Shown one piece after another: positions 8,079 through 17,509 of a DNA stretch of 64,000 nt (positions are counted from its first letter, which is position 1; each line of letters begins with the position of its first letter). The notes beneath the pieces were generated by a model. The model did no database searches. It saw nothing but the letters and a program-made list of their open reading frames with translations, and was not told where the DNA came from. The position numbers and the translations under genes were made by a program. The DNA is from Sphingomonas sp. PAMC26645 (lineage in GTDB: Bacteria; Pseudomonadota; Alphaproteobacteria; Sphingomonadales; Sphingomonadaceae), in contig NZ_CP039249.1 in NCBI RefSeq assembly GCF_004795835.1, positions 496,001 through 560,000 on the forward strand, in the 5' to 3' direction.

Positions 8079-9608
8079 GTGACGACGCTGTATTCAGTCC
8101 CGACCGCTTCGTTCGACGAGGCCGAGCGCTCGCGCGTGATCTCGGCCTACGACGTCGCCGGCGCGCGCGCGAAGGGCCAACTCGACGATATCGTGGCGTT
8201 CGCAGCCGAGCTGTGCGGCGCCCCGGTCGCGTTGCTGAGCCTGGTCGAGGAGGAATATCAGCGTTTTCTGGCGCGGACCGGCTTCGACCTGGAGCAGACT
8301 CCGCGCAGCATGTCGTTCTGCGCGCACGCGATGCACCATCACGAGGTGATGGAAGTGCCCGACGCGCAGGCTGATCCACGCTTCGTCGACAACCCGCTGG
8401 TGACCGGCGAGCCGTATGTGCGCTTCTACGCGGGCGCGCCGCTCGTCTCCAGCGAGGGCGTGCCGTTGGGCGCACTCTGCGTGCTCGCGAACGAGCCCCG
8501 CGAAGGCCTGACCCGGTTCCAGCGCGACGGCCTCACGCTGCTGGCAAAAGCGGCGATGGGCCGGCTCGACGATCGCCGTACCGCACGCGAGCAGGCGATG
8601 GCCGAGGCCGAAGCCCGCCGTACGCTGGAAGCGAGCGACCTGAAGTTCCGCACGCTCGCCGACACGATGCCGCAGATGGTTTGGTCGACGCTGCCCGACG
8701 GCTTCCACGATTACTTCAACGCGCGGTGGTACGAGTTCACCGGCACGCCCGTAGGGACGACCGATGGCGAAGGCTGGAACGACATGTTCCATCCCGACGA
8801 CCAGGATCGCGCTTGGGCGATCTGGCGCCAGTCTCTCGAAACCGGTGAACCCTATAATATCGAATACAGGCTTCGGCATTTCGACGGTACGTACCGCTGG
8901 GTGCTCGGCCGTGCGCTGCCGGTGCGTGACGGGAGCGGCGCGATTACGCGTTGGTTCGGGACGTGTACCGACATCCACGAACAGAAGTTGGCCTATGAGG
9001 AGCGAGAGGTCATCAGCCAGGAGCTGAGCCACCGCATCAAGAACATCTTCGCGGTGATCGCCGGACTGATCGCGTTCTCGGCGAGGGGAAAGCCGGAGTT
9101 CGCCGGGATCGCGACCGATTTGCGTCACCGCATCAACGCGCTGGGTCGCGCGCATGATTTCGTCCGCCCTCATAGCGCCAACTCACGACCATCGATGGCG
9201 CAGAATAGCCTGCATGGCTTGCTGCACGAATTGTTCGAGCCGTATCAGCGAATCGATGGCGCCCGTGTCAGCGTCGTGGGCGACGATGTGACGATCGATG
9301 ATCGTTCCGCGACTCCGCTCGCGCTGATGTTTCACGAACTTGCGACCAACGCGACCAAATACGGTGCGCTCGCGACCGAACTCGGCACGGTGCAGATCAC
9401 CGTCGCGGCCAATACCGATACGGTGACATTGCACTGGCGAGAGGTGGGAGGTCCGTCCGTCACCAAGCCCACGACGCCACCCGGTTTTGGCACGCAATTG
9501 ATCGAGATGAGCGCGGTGCGTCAGTTAGGCGGTAGCGTTAATCGGACGTGGAACGACGACGGCCTGATCGTCGCCCTGACTATTCCGAAGACCGCGTTCA
9601 GCCGCTGA
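8079..9608 (+). CDS. GAF-PAS sensor histidine kinase, HWE family
   Basis: A 509-residue cytoplasmic sensor kinase with no membrane segment. A GAF domain (about 20-170, ending YAGAPLVSSEGVPLGALCVL) is followed by a PAS/PAC domain (about 190-305, with FHDYFNARWYEFTG and ITRWFGTCTDIHEQK). The kinase module (about 315-505) has the phospho-acceptor stretch ELSHRIKNIFAVI, the N-box HELATNATKYGAL and the HWRE signature that names the HWE family. Such kinases often signal light, redox or general stress in alphaproteobacteria. The start is GTG. Its 3' end overlaps by 11 bases the 3' end of a convergent single-domain response regulator, its probable partner. Confidence 0.9.
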   Translation: MTTLYSVPTASFDEAERSRVISAYDVAGARAKGQLDDIVAFAAELCGAPVALLSLVEEEYQRFLARTGFDLEQTPRSMSFCAHAMHHHEVMEVPDAQADPRFVDNPLVTGEPYVRFYAGAPLVSSEGVPLGALCVLANEPREGLTRFQRDGLTLLAKAAMGRLDDRRTAREQAMAEAEARRTLEASDLKFRTLADTMPQMVWSTLPDGFHDYFNARWYEFTGTPVGTTDGEGWNDMFHPDDQDRAWAIWRQSLETGEPYNIEYRLRHFDGTYRWVLGRALPVRDGSGAITRWFGTCTDIHEQKLAYEEREVISQELSHRIKNIFAVIAGLIAFSARGKPEFAGIATDLRHRINALGRAHDFVRPHSANSRPSMAQNSLHGLLHELFEPYQRIDGARVSVVGDDVTIDDRSATPLALMFHELATNATKYGALATELGTVQITVAANTDTVTLHWREVGGPSVTKPTTPPGFGTQLIEMSAVRQLGGSVNRTWNDDGLIVALTIPKTAFSR

Positions 9609-9981
9609 CGCGAATGACGTCGTCGTGCGCGCTTGTGTCGTCGTTGCACGCCAAAGCGGCAGCGGCGAGGATGGCCGAATCGCTGAACGGCTTGCGAATA
9701 TACCCTAGGCATTCCGCATCGCCGATCTGGGCGGGGTTTGCAGTCACGAACACGACCTTTACACCGTAGTCCTGCGCCATCCGCCTAGCGATCTCAGGCC
9801 CGGTCGGTCCGTCACGCAGGTTGATGTCTACGAACGCGAAGTTGCATCCCGGTGCCGCCGCGATCGCGCTGTCGCGATCTGCCGCGATCCCCGCGACGCC
9901 GTAACCAGCATCCATCAGAATTCTCTCGAGATCTAGTGCAACGAAAATCTCGTCTTCGACAATGAGGGCGGTCTTGGTCAT
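9598..9981 (-). CDS. single-domain response regulator
   Basis: A 127-residue receiver domain without an output domain. The acidic pocket is Asp10/Glu11, the phospho-acceptor is Asp52 (FAFVDINLRDG), the switch Thr is Thr80 (VVFVTA) and Lys97 lies in the RKPFS motif. Proteins of this kind are paired with HWE kinases in alphaproteobacteria and act by protein contact or as phosphate sinks. The ATG at 9981 begins the conserved domain; an in-frame ATG at 10038 would add 19 residues with no family resemblance. It converges on the HWE kinase gene with overlapping ends, which supports a functional pair. Confidence 0.88.
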   Translation of the reverse strand: MTKTALIVEDEIFVALDLERILMDAGYGVAGIAADRDSAIAAAPGCNFAFVDINLRDGPTGPEIARRMAQDYGVKVVFVTANPAQIGDAECLGYIRKPFSDSAILAAAALACNDDTSAHDDVIRVSG

Positions 9982-10074
9982 CGGCGGAGTAACCAGTCGC
10001 CCACCGATCGGTTCCGCAATTTCAGTGATTTGGATCAACGGCTCGTCCCGATATGGTCCAACTCTTACAAACGA

Positions 10075-10674
10075 TTACCGTCGCAGCAGGAACACCGCAT
10101 GCTCGGCGAGCAGATTGGCACCCCCCGCGCCGGTGCGCTTTTCGCCCGAGAGGAACCAGGCGTCCTCGACGGTGATCCCGCGTGCTTTCACGAAGGCGCG
10201 GAAATCGTCGATCGTGACGTGGTGGATGTTCGGCGTGTCGTACCAGCTTTCAGGCAACTGCCGCGTCACCGGCATCCGCCCGCCCCAGAGCAGCGACAGC
10301 CGCACGCGCCAGTGCGCGAAATTCGGGAAGCTGACGAACGCGCGTCGGCCGATCCTCAGCAGATGATCGAGCACGAGATCGGGCGCGCGTGCGGTCTGCA
10401 ACGTCTGGCTGAGGATCGCGTAATCGAAGCTGCCGTCGGGGTAGCCGGCAAGGTCGATATCCGCATCGCCCTGGATCACCGACAGGCCACGCGCGACCGC
10501 CGACGCTACGTTGAGCGCGTCGATCTCCAACCCTCGTGCATCGACATCGCGCGTGTCGCGGAGTGCGGCCATCAACGCGCCGTCGCCGCAACCGATGTCG
10601 AGCACGCGACTACCCTGCGCGACGTTCTCCGAAATGACGGCGAGATCGGTCCGCAATGTCTCGGGGGGCGTCAT
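10075..10674 (-). CDS. metW: methionine biosynthesis protein MetW
   Basis: A 199-residue class I methyltransferase-fold protein. The SAM-binding loop VLDIGCGDGAL, the LSQTLQTARAPDLVLDHLLR segment and SFPNFAHWRVRLSLLWGGRM are characteristic of MetW. MetW proteins are encoded with metX and have been reported to stimulate homoserine acyltransferase activity. The ATG overlaps the stop of the GNAT gene upstream (ATGA), making it the last gene of a metX-GNAT-metW operon. Length is normal for the family. Confidence 0.93.
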   Translation of the reverse strand: MTPPETLRTDLAVISENVAQGSRVLDIGCGDGALMAALRDTRDVDARGLEIDALNVASAVARGLSVIQGDADIDLAGYPDGSFDYAILSQTLQTARAPDLVLDHLLRIGRRAFVSFPNFAHWRVRLSLLWGGRMPVTRQLPESWYDTPNIHHVTIDDFRAFVKARGITVEDAWFLSGEKRTGAGGANLLAEHAVFLLRR

Positions 10675-11105
10675 GGCGCACTCCGCAATTGCTCGGCGAG
10701 CCCCGGCGCGAGCCTCTCCATGTAGCGATCGGCGCGCACCAGAGGATGGAAACCAAGGTCCGCATACACGCCGTGCGCGTCGGCGGTGACGAGGCCGAAC
10801 CTGCGCAACCCGGCAAACGACGGATGCTCCAGGAACCAGCTCACCATCCGCCGCCCTAGCCCCTGCCCGCGCACGGACTCGTCGACCCATACGTCGGCGA
10901 GCCACGCAAACGTCGCGTGATCCGTAATCATCCGCGCGAAGCCGACCTGCTGCTCGTTCTCGTACGCGCCGAGACAATGCGACCCGGCGATCGCGCGTTC
11001 GACCAGACCACGCTCGATCCCCGGCGACCAATAGCTGCTCGCGAGCCACCCGTGGATGCGGTCGATCTGCAACTTGCCTGCGTCGTCGGACAGAATGATC
11101 GTCAT
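10671..11105 (-). CDS. GNAT family N-acetyltransferase
   Basis: A 144-residue acetyltransferase of the GNAT fold. The acetyl-CoA pyrophosphate loop is visible as [17 protein letters not shown], preceded by the [10 protein letters not shown] strand. The C-terminal [12 protein letters not shown] strand-helix is also typical. The substrate is unknown. It is tightly inserted between metX and metW with four-base ATGA overlaps at both ends, so the three genes are almost certainly translated together. That arrangement hints at a link to methionine metabolism, but nothing in the protein proves it. Confidence 0.9.
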   Translation of the reverse strand: MTIILSDDAGKLQIDRIHGWLASSYWSPGIERGLVERAIAGSHCLGAYENEQQVGFARMITDHATFAWLADVWVDESVRGQGLGRRMVSWFLEHPSFAGLRRFGLVTADAHGVYADLGFHPLVRADRYMERLAPGLAEQLRSAP

Positions 11106-12268
11106 CGGCCAGCCCTCAGGAAGCCGTCGACCACCCGGTTGAGATCTGGCGCCTCCAGCAGGAACGCATCATGGCCATACGGGCTCGACAGCTCGACGAA
11201 GCTGACCGGCGCGCCTGCTGCGTTGAGTGCCTGGACGATCGCGCGCGACTCGGCGGTGGGGTAGAGCCAGTCGGTGTCGAAGCTGACGAGGCAGAACCGC
11301 GACTTGGTCGCGCGGAAGGCGTTGGCGAGCAGCCCGCCATGCTCCTCGGCGAGATCGAAATAATCCATCGCCCGCGTGATGTAGAGGTACGAGTTCGCAT
11401 CGAACCGATCGGTGAACGCGAGCCCCTGGTGGCGCAGATAGCTCTCGACCTGGAAATCGGCGTCGAACCCGAACGACTTCGCGTCGCGCGCCTGGAGGCG
11501 GCGGCCGAACTTCTCGGTGAGCCCTGCTTCCGACAGATACGTGATATGCGCCGCCATGCGCGCGACCGCGAGCCCGGCGGTCGGCGCCGCATCGTCATGA
11601 TACTCGCCCCCACGCCAGTTCGGATCGGCCATCACCGCCTGCCGCCCGACCTCATGGAAAGCGATGTTCTGCGCCGTATGGCGCGCGGTCGAGGCGATCA
11701 CGACGCACGCCTTCACGCGCTCGGGGAAGGTCGCGGGCCAGCTTAGCGCCTGCATCCCGCCCATTGATCCGCCGACCACCGCATGGAGCACGCCGACGCC
11801 GAGATGATCGAGCAGCATCGCCTGCGCGCGCACCATGTCGCGGATCGTGATGACCGGGAAAATCATCGCCCACGGCCGCCCGGTCGCCGGGTTGATCGTC
11901 GCCGGCCCCGACGAGCCCATGCAACTGCCGAGCACGTTCGCGCAGACGACGAAGTGCCGCGCAGGGTCGATCGGCTTCCCCTCGCCGACCATCCGCGTCC
12001 ACCAGCCGGGCTTGCCGGTACGCGGATGGTGCGAGGCGACATGCTGGTCGCCGGTCAGCGCGTGGCAGATCAGGATGGCGTTCGACGCATCGGCGTTGAG
12101 CGTGCCATAGGTCTCGTACGCGATATCGACCGGCGACAGCAGCACACCGCCATCTAGCCGCAACGGCCCCGGCAACGTGACGCGCCGCGCGAGGCCGAAG
12201 CGCTGGTCGGTGTCATGGCCGGTCTCGGGGTCGATGGCAGGCGTGTCGAGCATGCCGCGCGCTACCAT
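11102..12268 (-). CDS. metX: homoserine O-acetyltransferase (or O-succinyltransferase) MetX
   Basis: A 388-residue alpha/beta-hydrolase-fold acyltransferase that activates the hydroxyl of homoserine for methionine synthesis. The nucleophile Ser168 lies in GGSMGG, the Asp is in SFDTDWLYP and the His in [11 protein letters not shown]. The [12 protein letters not shown] and [20 protein letters not shown] segments are family-specific. Acyl-CoA preference (acetyl or succinyl) cannot be settled by eye. It heads the metX-GNAT-metW operon. No strong ribosome-binding site precedes either the ATG at 12268 or the one at 12253, so the first five residues are uncertain. Confidence 0.94.
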   Translation of the reverse strand: MVARGMLDTPAIDPETGHDTDQRFGLARRVTLPGPLRLDGGVLLSPVDIAYETYGTLNADASNAILICHALTGDQHVASHHPRTGKPGWWTRMVGEGKPIDPARHFVVCANVLGSCMGSSGPATINPATGRPWAMIFPVITIRDMVRAQAMLLDHLGVGVLHAVVGGSMGGMQALSWPATFPERVKACVVIASTARHTAQNIAFHEVGRQAVMADPNWRGGEYHDDAAPTAGLAVARMAAHITYLSEAGLTEKFGRRLQARDAKSFGFDADFQVESYLRHQGLAFTDRFDANSYLYITRAMDYFDLAEEHGGLLANAFRATKSRFCLVSFDTDWLYPTAESRAIVQALNAAGAPVSFVELSSPYGHDAFLLEAPDLNRVVDGFLRAGR

Positions 12269-12360
12269 AAGCGGCCGCCGTCATGCCAGCGCGGTGGTAG
12301 TCCGGACTTGAGCATGATCCTGTTCATCCCCCTGGCAGGGGAGGATCGTCCGAACCACAC

Positions 12361-12442
12361 CGTCATCCTGACGAAAGTCAGGACCCAGGGTAACAAGCGG
12401 TGACATCCGTGGCTCTGGGTCCTGACTTTCGTCAGGATGACG
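12361..12442. repeat. E-family palindromic repeat, copy 1
   Basis: A perfect 27-base inverted repeat (12361-12387 and 12416-12442) around a 28-base loop. Each arm contains its own smaller hairpin (CCTGACGAAAGTCAGG). A related copy is at 55645-55731. It lies between metX and hisC, which diverge. Confidence 0.9.
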
Positions 12443-12535
12443 GATGGGAGTGGCGTCCGGCTCTATGCCGCCCTCCCCCAATCCCACGCACAAAGATTTG
12501 CCACCGCGCCACACCGCCCGCTATGTCCCGCGGCC

Positions 12536-13645
12536 ATGACAAACATCACGCCCGCCCCTGCGCCGAAGCCCTGGATCCTGGGGATCGCGCCGTACACGCC
12601 CGGCCGCTCGACGACCGACGATGGCCGCACGGTGATCAAGCTGTCGTCGAACGAGAACCCGCTCGGCACCAGCCCCGCCGCGAAGGCCGCATTCGACGCC
12701 GCCGACCGGACGCTGGAACGGTATCCGGACGCGGGCGCGGTCGAACTGCGCGAGGCGCTGGCGGTGCATTACGACCTCGATCCGGCGCGCGTGATCTACG
12801 GCACCGGCTCCGACGAGATCCTGCATCTGGTCGCGGGCGCCTATGCGGGTCCGGGCGACGAGATCATCCACGTCCGCTACGGCTTCGCGGTGTACGAGAT
12901 CGCCACGCGCCGCGTCGGTGCCGAGCCCGTCATCGTCGACGACCGCGACTATGCGACCGATGTCGACGCGATCCTCGCCGCCGTCACCGAGCGTACCCGC
13001 ATCGTGTTCGTCGCCAATCCCAACAACCCGACCGGCACGTTCACGCCGCGTGCGGAAATCGCGCGGCTGCATGCCGGGCTGCCGAAGTCGGTGCTGCTAG
13101 TACTCGACCAGGCCTATGCCGAATATCTGTCGCCCGAGGAGGACGATGCCGGCCTCGCGCTGGCGATGACCGAGGCGAACGTGCTGGTCACGCGGACCTT
13201 CTCCAAGATTCACGGACTGGCGGCCGAGCGGATCGGCTGGGGCTATGCCTGCGCGCCGATCATCGACGCGATGCACCGCATCCGCGCGCCGTTCAACGTC
13301 ACCACCGCGGGCCAGGCCGCCGCAGTCGCCGCGATCGGCGACACCGCTTTCGTCGACGCGACGCGCGCGCACAACGACACGTGGCGTGGCTGGTTCGTCG
13401 AGCAGATCGGGCAGATGGGCAATGCGGGGCTTCGTGCGGTGCCGTCGAAGGCGAACTTCGTGCTGGTGCTGTTCGAGGGCAAGTTGACCGCCGATGCCGC
13501 GTATCACGGGCTGATGGACGCGGGCTACATCGTCCGCTGGCTGCCGGGTCAGGGCCTGCCCAACGCACTGCGCATCACGATCGGCACCGAGGCGGAAACG
13601 CGCGGCGTCACCGCGGCGCTGCGTGCGTTGGTTGAAGCGGCCTGA
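12536..13645 (+). CDS. hisC: histidinol-phosphate / aromatic aminotransferase
   Basis: A 369-residue class I/II PLP aminotransferase of the HisC family. The catalytic lysine is Lys224 ([18 protein letters not shown]), the PLP-contacting Asp is Asp191 ([10 protein letters not shown]) and the [11 protein letters not shown] loop holds Asn161. The N-terminal [12 protein letters not shown] is typical. It may act in histidine synthesis, in aromatic transamination, or in both. The downstream one-base overlap with tyrA (TGATG) favours a tyrosine/phenylalanine role. An upstream ATG at 12437 lies in repeat-derived sequence and is unlikely. Confidence 0.92.
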   Translation: MTNITPAPAPKPWILGIAPYTPGRSTTDDGRTVIKLSSNENPLGTSPAAKAAFDAADRTLERYPDAGAVELREALAVHYDLDPARVIYGTGSDEILHLVAGAYAGPGDEIIHVRYGFAVYEIATRRVGAEPVIVDDRDYATDVDAILAAVTERTRIVFVANPNNPTGTFTPRAEIARLHAGLPKSVLLVLDQAYAEYLSPEEDDAGLALAMTEANVLVTRTFSKIHGLAAERIGWGYACAPIIDAMHRIRAPFNVTTAGQAAAVAAIGDTAFVDATRAHNDTWRGWFVEQIGQMGNAGLRAVPSKANFVLVLFEGKLTADAAYHGLMDAGYIVRWLPGQGLPNALRITIGTEAETRGVTAALRALVEAA

Positions 13646-14553
13646 TGCTGCCGTTCGCGCGCGTCACGATCATCGGGCTGGGACTGATCGGCTCGTCGGT
13701 GGCGCGCGCGGTGCAGGCGACGATGCCGACGGTGCGCGTCACTGGCTACGACGCCGACGCGACCGTGCGCGAAGCGGCAGACCGGCTGCAATTCTGCGAC
13801 GACGTTGCGGACTCGACCGGCGCGGCGGTGATCGGCGCGGACCTCGTGATCCTGTGCGTGCCGGTCGGCATCATGGGCGAGGTCGCGCGCGAGTTCGCGG
13901 CGGAGTTGCCCGCAGATGCGGTCGTCAGCGATGTCGGCAGTTGCAAGGCGGAGATCGTCCGTGCGCTCACCGAAGCGTTACCGAACGCGGTCGTCATTCC
14001 TGCGCATCCGGTCGCGGGCACCGAGCGCAGCGGCCCCGAAGCCGGCTTCGCGACGCTGTTTCGTCACCGCTGGTGCATCGTCACGCCCCCTGAAGGTGCC
14101 GACCCGGTCGCGGTCGAGCGCGTGTCGGAATTCTGGCGCAGGCTTGGCGCGCAGGTCGAGACGATGGCGCCCGAGCACCATGACCGCGTCCTTGCCGTTA
14201 CCAGCCATCTGCCGCATCTGATCGCCTACACGATCGTCGGCACCGCGGGCGATCTGGAGGAAGTGACGCAGTCGGAGGTCATCAAATATTCGGCGGGCGG
14301 GTTTCGTGATTTCACGCGGATCGCGGCGTCGGACCCGACGATGTGGCGCGACATCTTCCTCAACAACCGCGAGGCGGTGCTGGAGATGCTCCAGCGGTTC
14401 TCGGAGGATCTGAGCCATCTCCAGCGTGCGATCCGCTGGGGGGATGGGGATGCGCTGTTCGACCTGTTCACGAGGACCCGGGCGATCCGGCGGAGTATCG
14501 TGGAGCAAGGGCAGGACGACGACGTGCAGGATTTCGGGCGTACGCACGGGTAA
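13645..14553 (+). CDS. tyrA: prephenate/arogenate dehydrogenase family protein
   Basis: A 302-residue NAD(P)-dependent dehydrogenase of tyrosine synthesis. The Rossmann loop GLGLIGSSVARAV (9-21) is followed by DADATVREAADRL, the conserved HPVAGTERSGPEAG (active-site His and substrate-binding region) and the helical dimerisation domain with VTSHLPHLIAYTIVG. The start codon shares one base with the hisC stop, so translation is coupled. Whether prephenate or arogenate is the substrate cannot be told. A B-family palindrome begins five bases after the stop. Confidence 0.93.
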   Translation: MLPFARVTIIGLGLIGSSVARAVQATMPTVRVTGYDADATVREAADRLQFCDDVADSTGAAVIGADLVILCVPVGIMGEVAREFAAELPADAVVSDVGSCKAEIVRALTEALPNAVVIPAHPVAGTERSGPEAGFATLFRHRWCIVTPPEGADPVAVERVSEFWRRLGAQVETMAPEHHDRVLAVTSHLPHLIAYTIVGTAGDLEEVTQSEVIKYSAGGFRDFTRIAASDPTMWRDIFLNNREAVLEMLQRFSEDLSHLQRAIRWGDGDALFDLFTRTRAIRRSIVEQGQDDDVQDFGRTHG

Positions 14554-14558
14554 GAGTA

Positions 14559-14663
14559 ACCACCCCGGCGGAGGCCGGGGCCCAGTTGGCAAGGCCGGCG
14601 TAACGACGCGCAACGCATATTAGCAACGTCCCCCAATTGGACCCCGGCCTTCGCCGGGGTGGT
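14559..14663. repeat. B-family palindromic repeat, copy 1
   Basis: Arms 14559-14589 and 14633-14663 (ACCACCCCGGCGGAGGCCGG and complement, extending to CCAATTGG) surround a 43-base variable centre. Sister copies of nearly identical length are at 47025-47130 and, inside a gene, at 58119-58224. It lies between the convergent tyrA and plsC genes. Confidence 0.9.
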
Positions 14664-14689
14664 GGATTGGTTGGGGTATCCTTCCGAAC

Positions 14690-15388
14690 CTAGTCCAGCG
14701 CGTTCATCGCCGCATGGACCCGCTGTTCCGCCTCCTCGCGCGGCAGGCCCGGCGGCACCACCTCGCCGAACCGGAAGGTGATCACCCCCGGCAGCTTCGG
14801 CCCCTTCTTCGGCCACACCAGCCCGCTGTCACAAGCGATTGGGACTGTTGGCATCTTCAACGCGCGATACAGTCCGGCAAACCCTGGCTTCAGCGGCGGA
14901 TGCTCGCCCGGCGACACCCGCGTCCCCTCCGGAAAGATCAGGATCGAACGCCCCGTAGCCTTCGCAGCGGTCGCTTCGCGCATCATGTTCCGCATCGCCT
15001 TAGCCGATGCCTCGCGGTCGACCACGATCGCGCCGTAACGCCGCGCCGCCCAGCCCCAGGCCGGGATATCCGCCAGTTCGCGCTTCAACACGATCGCCGG
15101 GCCATCGAGCAAACGCTGCAACTCGAGCGTCTCGAACATCGCCTGGTGCTTGCACGCGTAGAAGGCCGGCTCGGTCGGTCGCGTCCCCTCCACGCGGATA
15201 TGCACACCGAGTATCCACCGCGCGCACCAGCGATGGAAACGCGTCCAGATCGTCGAATGCACGATGACCGCGCGCGAGCCGAACAGCGCCGAGATCGGCA
15301 CGGTCACCACGATCGGCACCGAGATCGTGTAGAAAACGAGCATGAACGCCCAGTTACGCAGCCAGATCATCCGCCAAATCCAATCCAC
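14690..15388 (-). CDS. 1-acyl-sn-glycerol-3-phosphate acyltransferase (PlsC-like)
   Basis: A 232-residue membrane-associated lysophosphatidate acyltransferase. A hydrophobic segment (about 9-37) precedes the catalytic motif, which here reads HQAMFE (His81, Glu86), a HX4E variant of the usual HX4D. The substrate motif FPEGTR (152-157) is intact, and IPAWGWAARRYGAIVVDRE is typical. It probably makes phosphatidic acid for membrane lipids. The 5' end overlaps the YdcF-like gene by 22 bases, so it is the last gene of the ftsE-ftsX-ydcF-plsC string. Confidence 0.9.
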   Translation of the reverse strand: MDWIWRMIWLRNWAFMLVFYTISVPIVVTVPISALFGSRAVIVHSTIWTRFHRWCARWILGVHIRVEGTRPTEPAFYACKHQAMFETLELQRLLDGPAIVLKRELADIPAWGWAARRYGAIVVDREASAKAMRNMMREATAAKATGRSILIFPEGTRVSPGEHPPLKPGFAGLYRALKMPTVPIACDSGLVWPKKGPKLPGVITFRFGEVVPPGLPREEAEQRVHAAMNALD

Positions 15389-15903
15389 AATGCGATCCGG
15401 CGAAGGATCAACTTGTTATATTCGTTGACTAAAGTCCCGAGGCGCGGTGTGCCCGGCACGCCATCGCCGAGGATCACGACGTTCTTGTCGAGCGCCGCCG
15501 CCAATTCCATTCGCGCACGCGCGACGTGCCAGTCCGACGTCACCAGCCGCACCGACCGGTATTTATGCACGCGCACCCACTGTGCGGTCTCCTCCGCGTT
15601 CGAGCGCGTATCGACCGCGTCGGCACCGAGATCGATGCAGCAGGCGAACAACGCGGGCGACGTACGATACTCAAGCGCTAAGTCGATCGGCCGCACCCCC
15701 GGCGCGACGCCCGTCACCAGCATCCGCTTCGCCTGGTGATCGCGGAGCAGCGCGATCCCGCGGTCGATCCGCCCTGCCCCGCCGGTCGGCACGACGATCG
15801 CATCCGACGTGAAACCGTCGAGCGGCTTGGGCAGCAACAGCATAAACAGCGCGAAGCCGAACGCCCAGGCGAGCGCCAGGATGCCGAACAGCCGCACGAT
15901 CAC
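15367..15903 (-). CDS. YdcF/ElyC family protein (DUF218)
   Basis: A 178-residue protein with one N-terminal membrane anchor (about 5-25) and a DUF218 domain on the far side of the membrane. Family hallmarks are DAIVVPTGGAGRIDRGIALL, MLVTGVAPG, DTRSNAEETAQW and LVTSDWHVARARMEL. Relatives such as ElyC and SanA affect envelope integrity; no enzyme activity is firmly assigned. It overlaps ftsX by four bases at its start and plsC by 22 bases at its end, placing it in an envelope/division operon. Confidence 0.88.
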   Translation of the reverse strand: MIVRLFGILALAWAFGFALFMLLLPKPLDGFTSDAIVVPTGGAGRIDRGIALLRDHQAKRMLVTGVAPGVRPIDLALEYRTSPALFACCIDLGADAVDTRSNAEETAQWVRVHKYRSVRLVTSDWHVARARMELAAALDKNVVILGDGVPGTPRLGTLVNEYNKLILRRIALWIGFGG

Positions 15904-16796
15904 AGGATATGCCTCAGCGCGCGGACGATCGTCACGCGCGCCGCCAGCGTGGCGAGAACGACGAACGCGATCGGCAGCATCGCGAGGGCTACCCAGTCGA
16001 CTCCGCCCAGCGTCACCCCGCCGAGCAGTTCCGAACCCAGTCCGTGCAACCGGATCCCGACGAACGCGACCACCAGCAACGCCGCGACACCGCCGCCGAG
16101 TCCGCCGATGGTCGCGTCGAGCGCGATCCGCCGCTGGAACAGACGCGCGACCTGGAGATCGGTCGAGCCGAGCATGTGCATCACCGCGATCGTCTCGCGG
16201 TGCGTCTCCAGCCCCGCGCGCGCGGCGAGCACGACGACCGCGGCGGTCGCGCTCGCCATCAGCAGGACCAGCGCCAGTGCGAGAAACGTCAGCGAGCGCA
16301 TCACGTCGTTGACCGGCGACATCCAGCTTTCGTGGCGGTCGACGCGGACGATCGGGCTCAGGCGGCGGACACTGGTCGCGACCCGCGCCGCCGCCGACTC
16401 ATCCTGATTGCCGAGGTCGACGTCGATCATCGCCGGCACCGGCAATTGCGGATCCGCGCCATCGGATCCGAGCCAGGGTTGCAGCAGTCGCGTGAGTTCG
16501 GCGCGATCGACCGGAGTCGCCGTCGCCACTGCCGGCATCGTCCGCAGCGCAGCCAGCACGCGCGCCGCGACGGCGTCACGCCGCACCGGATCGCCATCGA
16601 CGACCTGAACCGTCAGCCGCCCCGCCAACTGCCGGTCGAGCAAGCGCGCCGCGCCCGCGGTCGCCAGTCCCAAGGCGGCGGCTAGCATCGTCAGGAACAG
16701 CATGATCGCCATCACCCACGTCATTGCGCGCAGGCCGCCCGCTTCGTCGAGCACGCGGCGCTCGACCGATGATCGCGCCTTCGACACCCCCATCAT
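15900..16796 (-). CDS. ftsX: cell division ABC transporter permease FtsX
   Basis: A 298-residue inner-membrane partner of FtsE that links the divisome to peptidoglycan hydrolases. One membrane segment lies near residues 25-48. A periplasmic domain follows (about 50-165), then three segments near 170-195, 220-245 and 265-290. HMLGSTDLQVARLFQRRIAL is the FtsX permease signature before the third helix. The ATG overlaps the ftsE stop (ATGA). Length is normal for alphaproteobacterial FtsX. Confidence 0.92.
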   Translation of the reverse strand: MMGVSKARSSVERRVLDEAGGLRAMTWVMAIMLFLTMLAAALGLATAGAARLLDRQLAGRLTVQVVDGDPVRRDAVAARVLAALRTMPAVATATPVDRAELTRLLQPWLGSDGADPQLPVPAMIDVDLGNQDESAAARVATSVRRLSPIVRVDRHESWMSPVNDVMRSLTFLALALVLLMASATAAVVVLAARAGLETHRETIAVMHMLGSTDLQVARLFQRRIALDATIGGLGGGVAALLVVAFVGIRLHGLGSELLGGVTLGGVDWVALAMLPIAFVVLATLAARVTIVRALRHIL

Positions 16797-17509
16797 TCGG
16801 GCCGCGTCGGCGGATAGCGGAGCGAGCCGGTCGGATCGAGCAGCCGCCCGCGATCGAGCCGCATCATCTGCGCGCCCGGAATCCGCCCAAGCAGGTGGAA
16901 GTCGTGCGTCGCGACCACCACGGTCGTCCCCAGCTTGTTGAGCGATTCGAACAGGTGGAGCAGTCGCTCGGCCATGTCGGGATCGACATTGCCGGTTGGC
17001 TCGTCCGCGACCAGGATCTCGGGGCGCGCGATCACCGCGCGGGCGATCGCCACGCGCTGCTGCTCGCCGCCCGACAATGTTGCCGGCCGCGCATCCGCAC
17101 GCTCGGTCAGCCCGACCCAGGCGAGCATCTCGCGCACCGGTTGCTCGATATCCGCCTCTGGCATCCCTGCCACGCGCAACGGCAGCGCGATATTGTCCCA
17201 GGTCGACAGATGCGGGACGAGCCGGAAATCCTGAAAGACCACGCCGATCCGCCGTCTGAACCCAGGCAGCCGGTCGCGCGACAACACCACCGCATCCTCG
17301 CCGAACAGCCGGATGACGCCGCGTGTCGGGCGCTGTGCGAGATAGAGCAGCTTGAGCAGCGAGGTCTTCCCCGCACCGCTCGCGCCGGTGAGGAAGTAGA
17401 ACGCGCCGCTGCGCAGCGTGAAGCTGAGGTCCGCCAGCGTCTCCGGCCCTGCGTCCGGACCCGTGCCGTAGCGAAGCCCGACATTCTCGAATTGGACGAT
17501 ATTCGCCAT
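16793..17509 (-). CDS. ftsE: cell division ATP-binding protein FtsE
   Basis: A 238-residue ABC ATPase. The Walker A is GASGAGKTS (42-50), the Q-loop lies in [12 protein letters not shown], the signature is [14 protein letters not shown] and the Walker B is [13 protein letters not shown], followed by the switch His in [36 protein letters not shown] is close to the FtsE consensus. The ATG at 17509 begins the conserved [15 protein letters not shown]; longer readings run into the divergent zinc-ribbon gene. It is the first gene of the minus-strand operon. Confidence 0.95.
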   Translation of the reverse strand: MANIVQFENVGLRYGTGPDAGPETLADLSFTLRSGAFYFLTGASGAGKTSLLKLLYLAQRPTRGVIRLFGEDAVVLSRDRLPGFRRRIGVVFQDFRLVPHLSTWDNIALPLRVAGMPEADIEQPVREMLAWVGLTERADARPATLSGGEQQRVAIARAVIARPEILVADEPTGNVDPDMAERLLHLFESLNKLGTTVVVATHDFHLLGRIPGAQMMRLDRGRLLDPTGSLRYPPTRPE

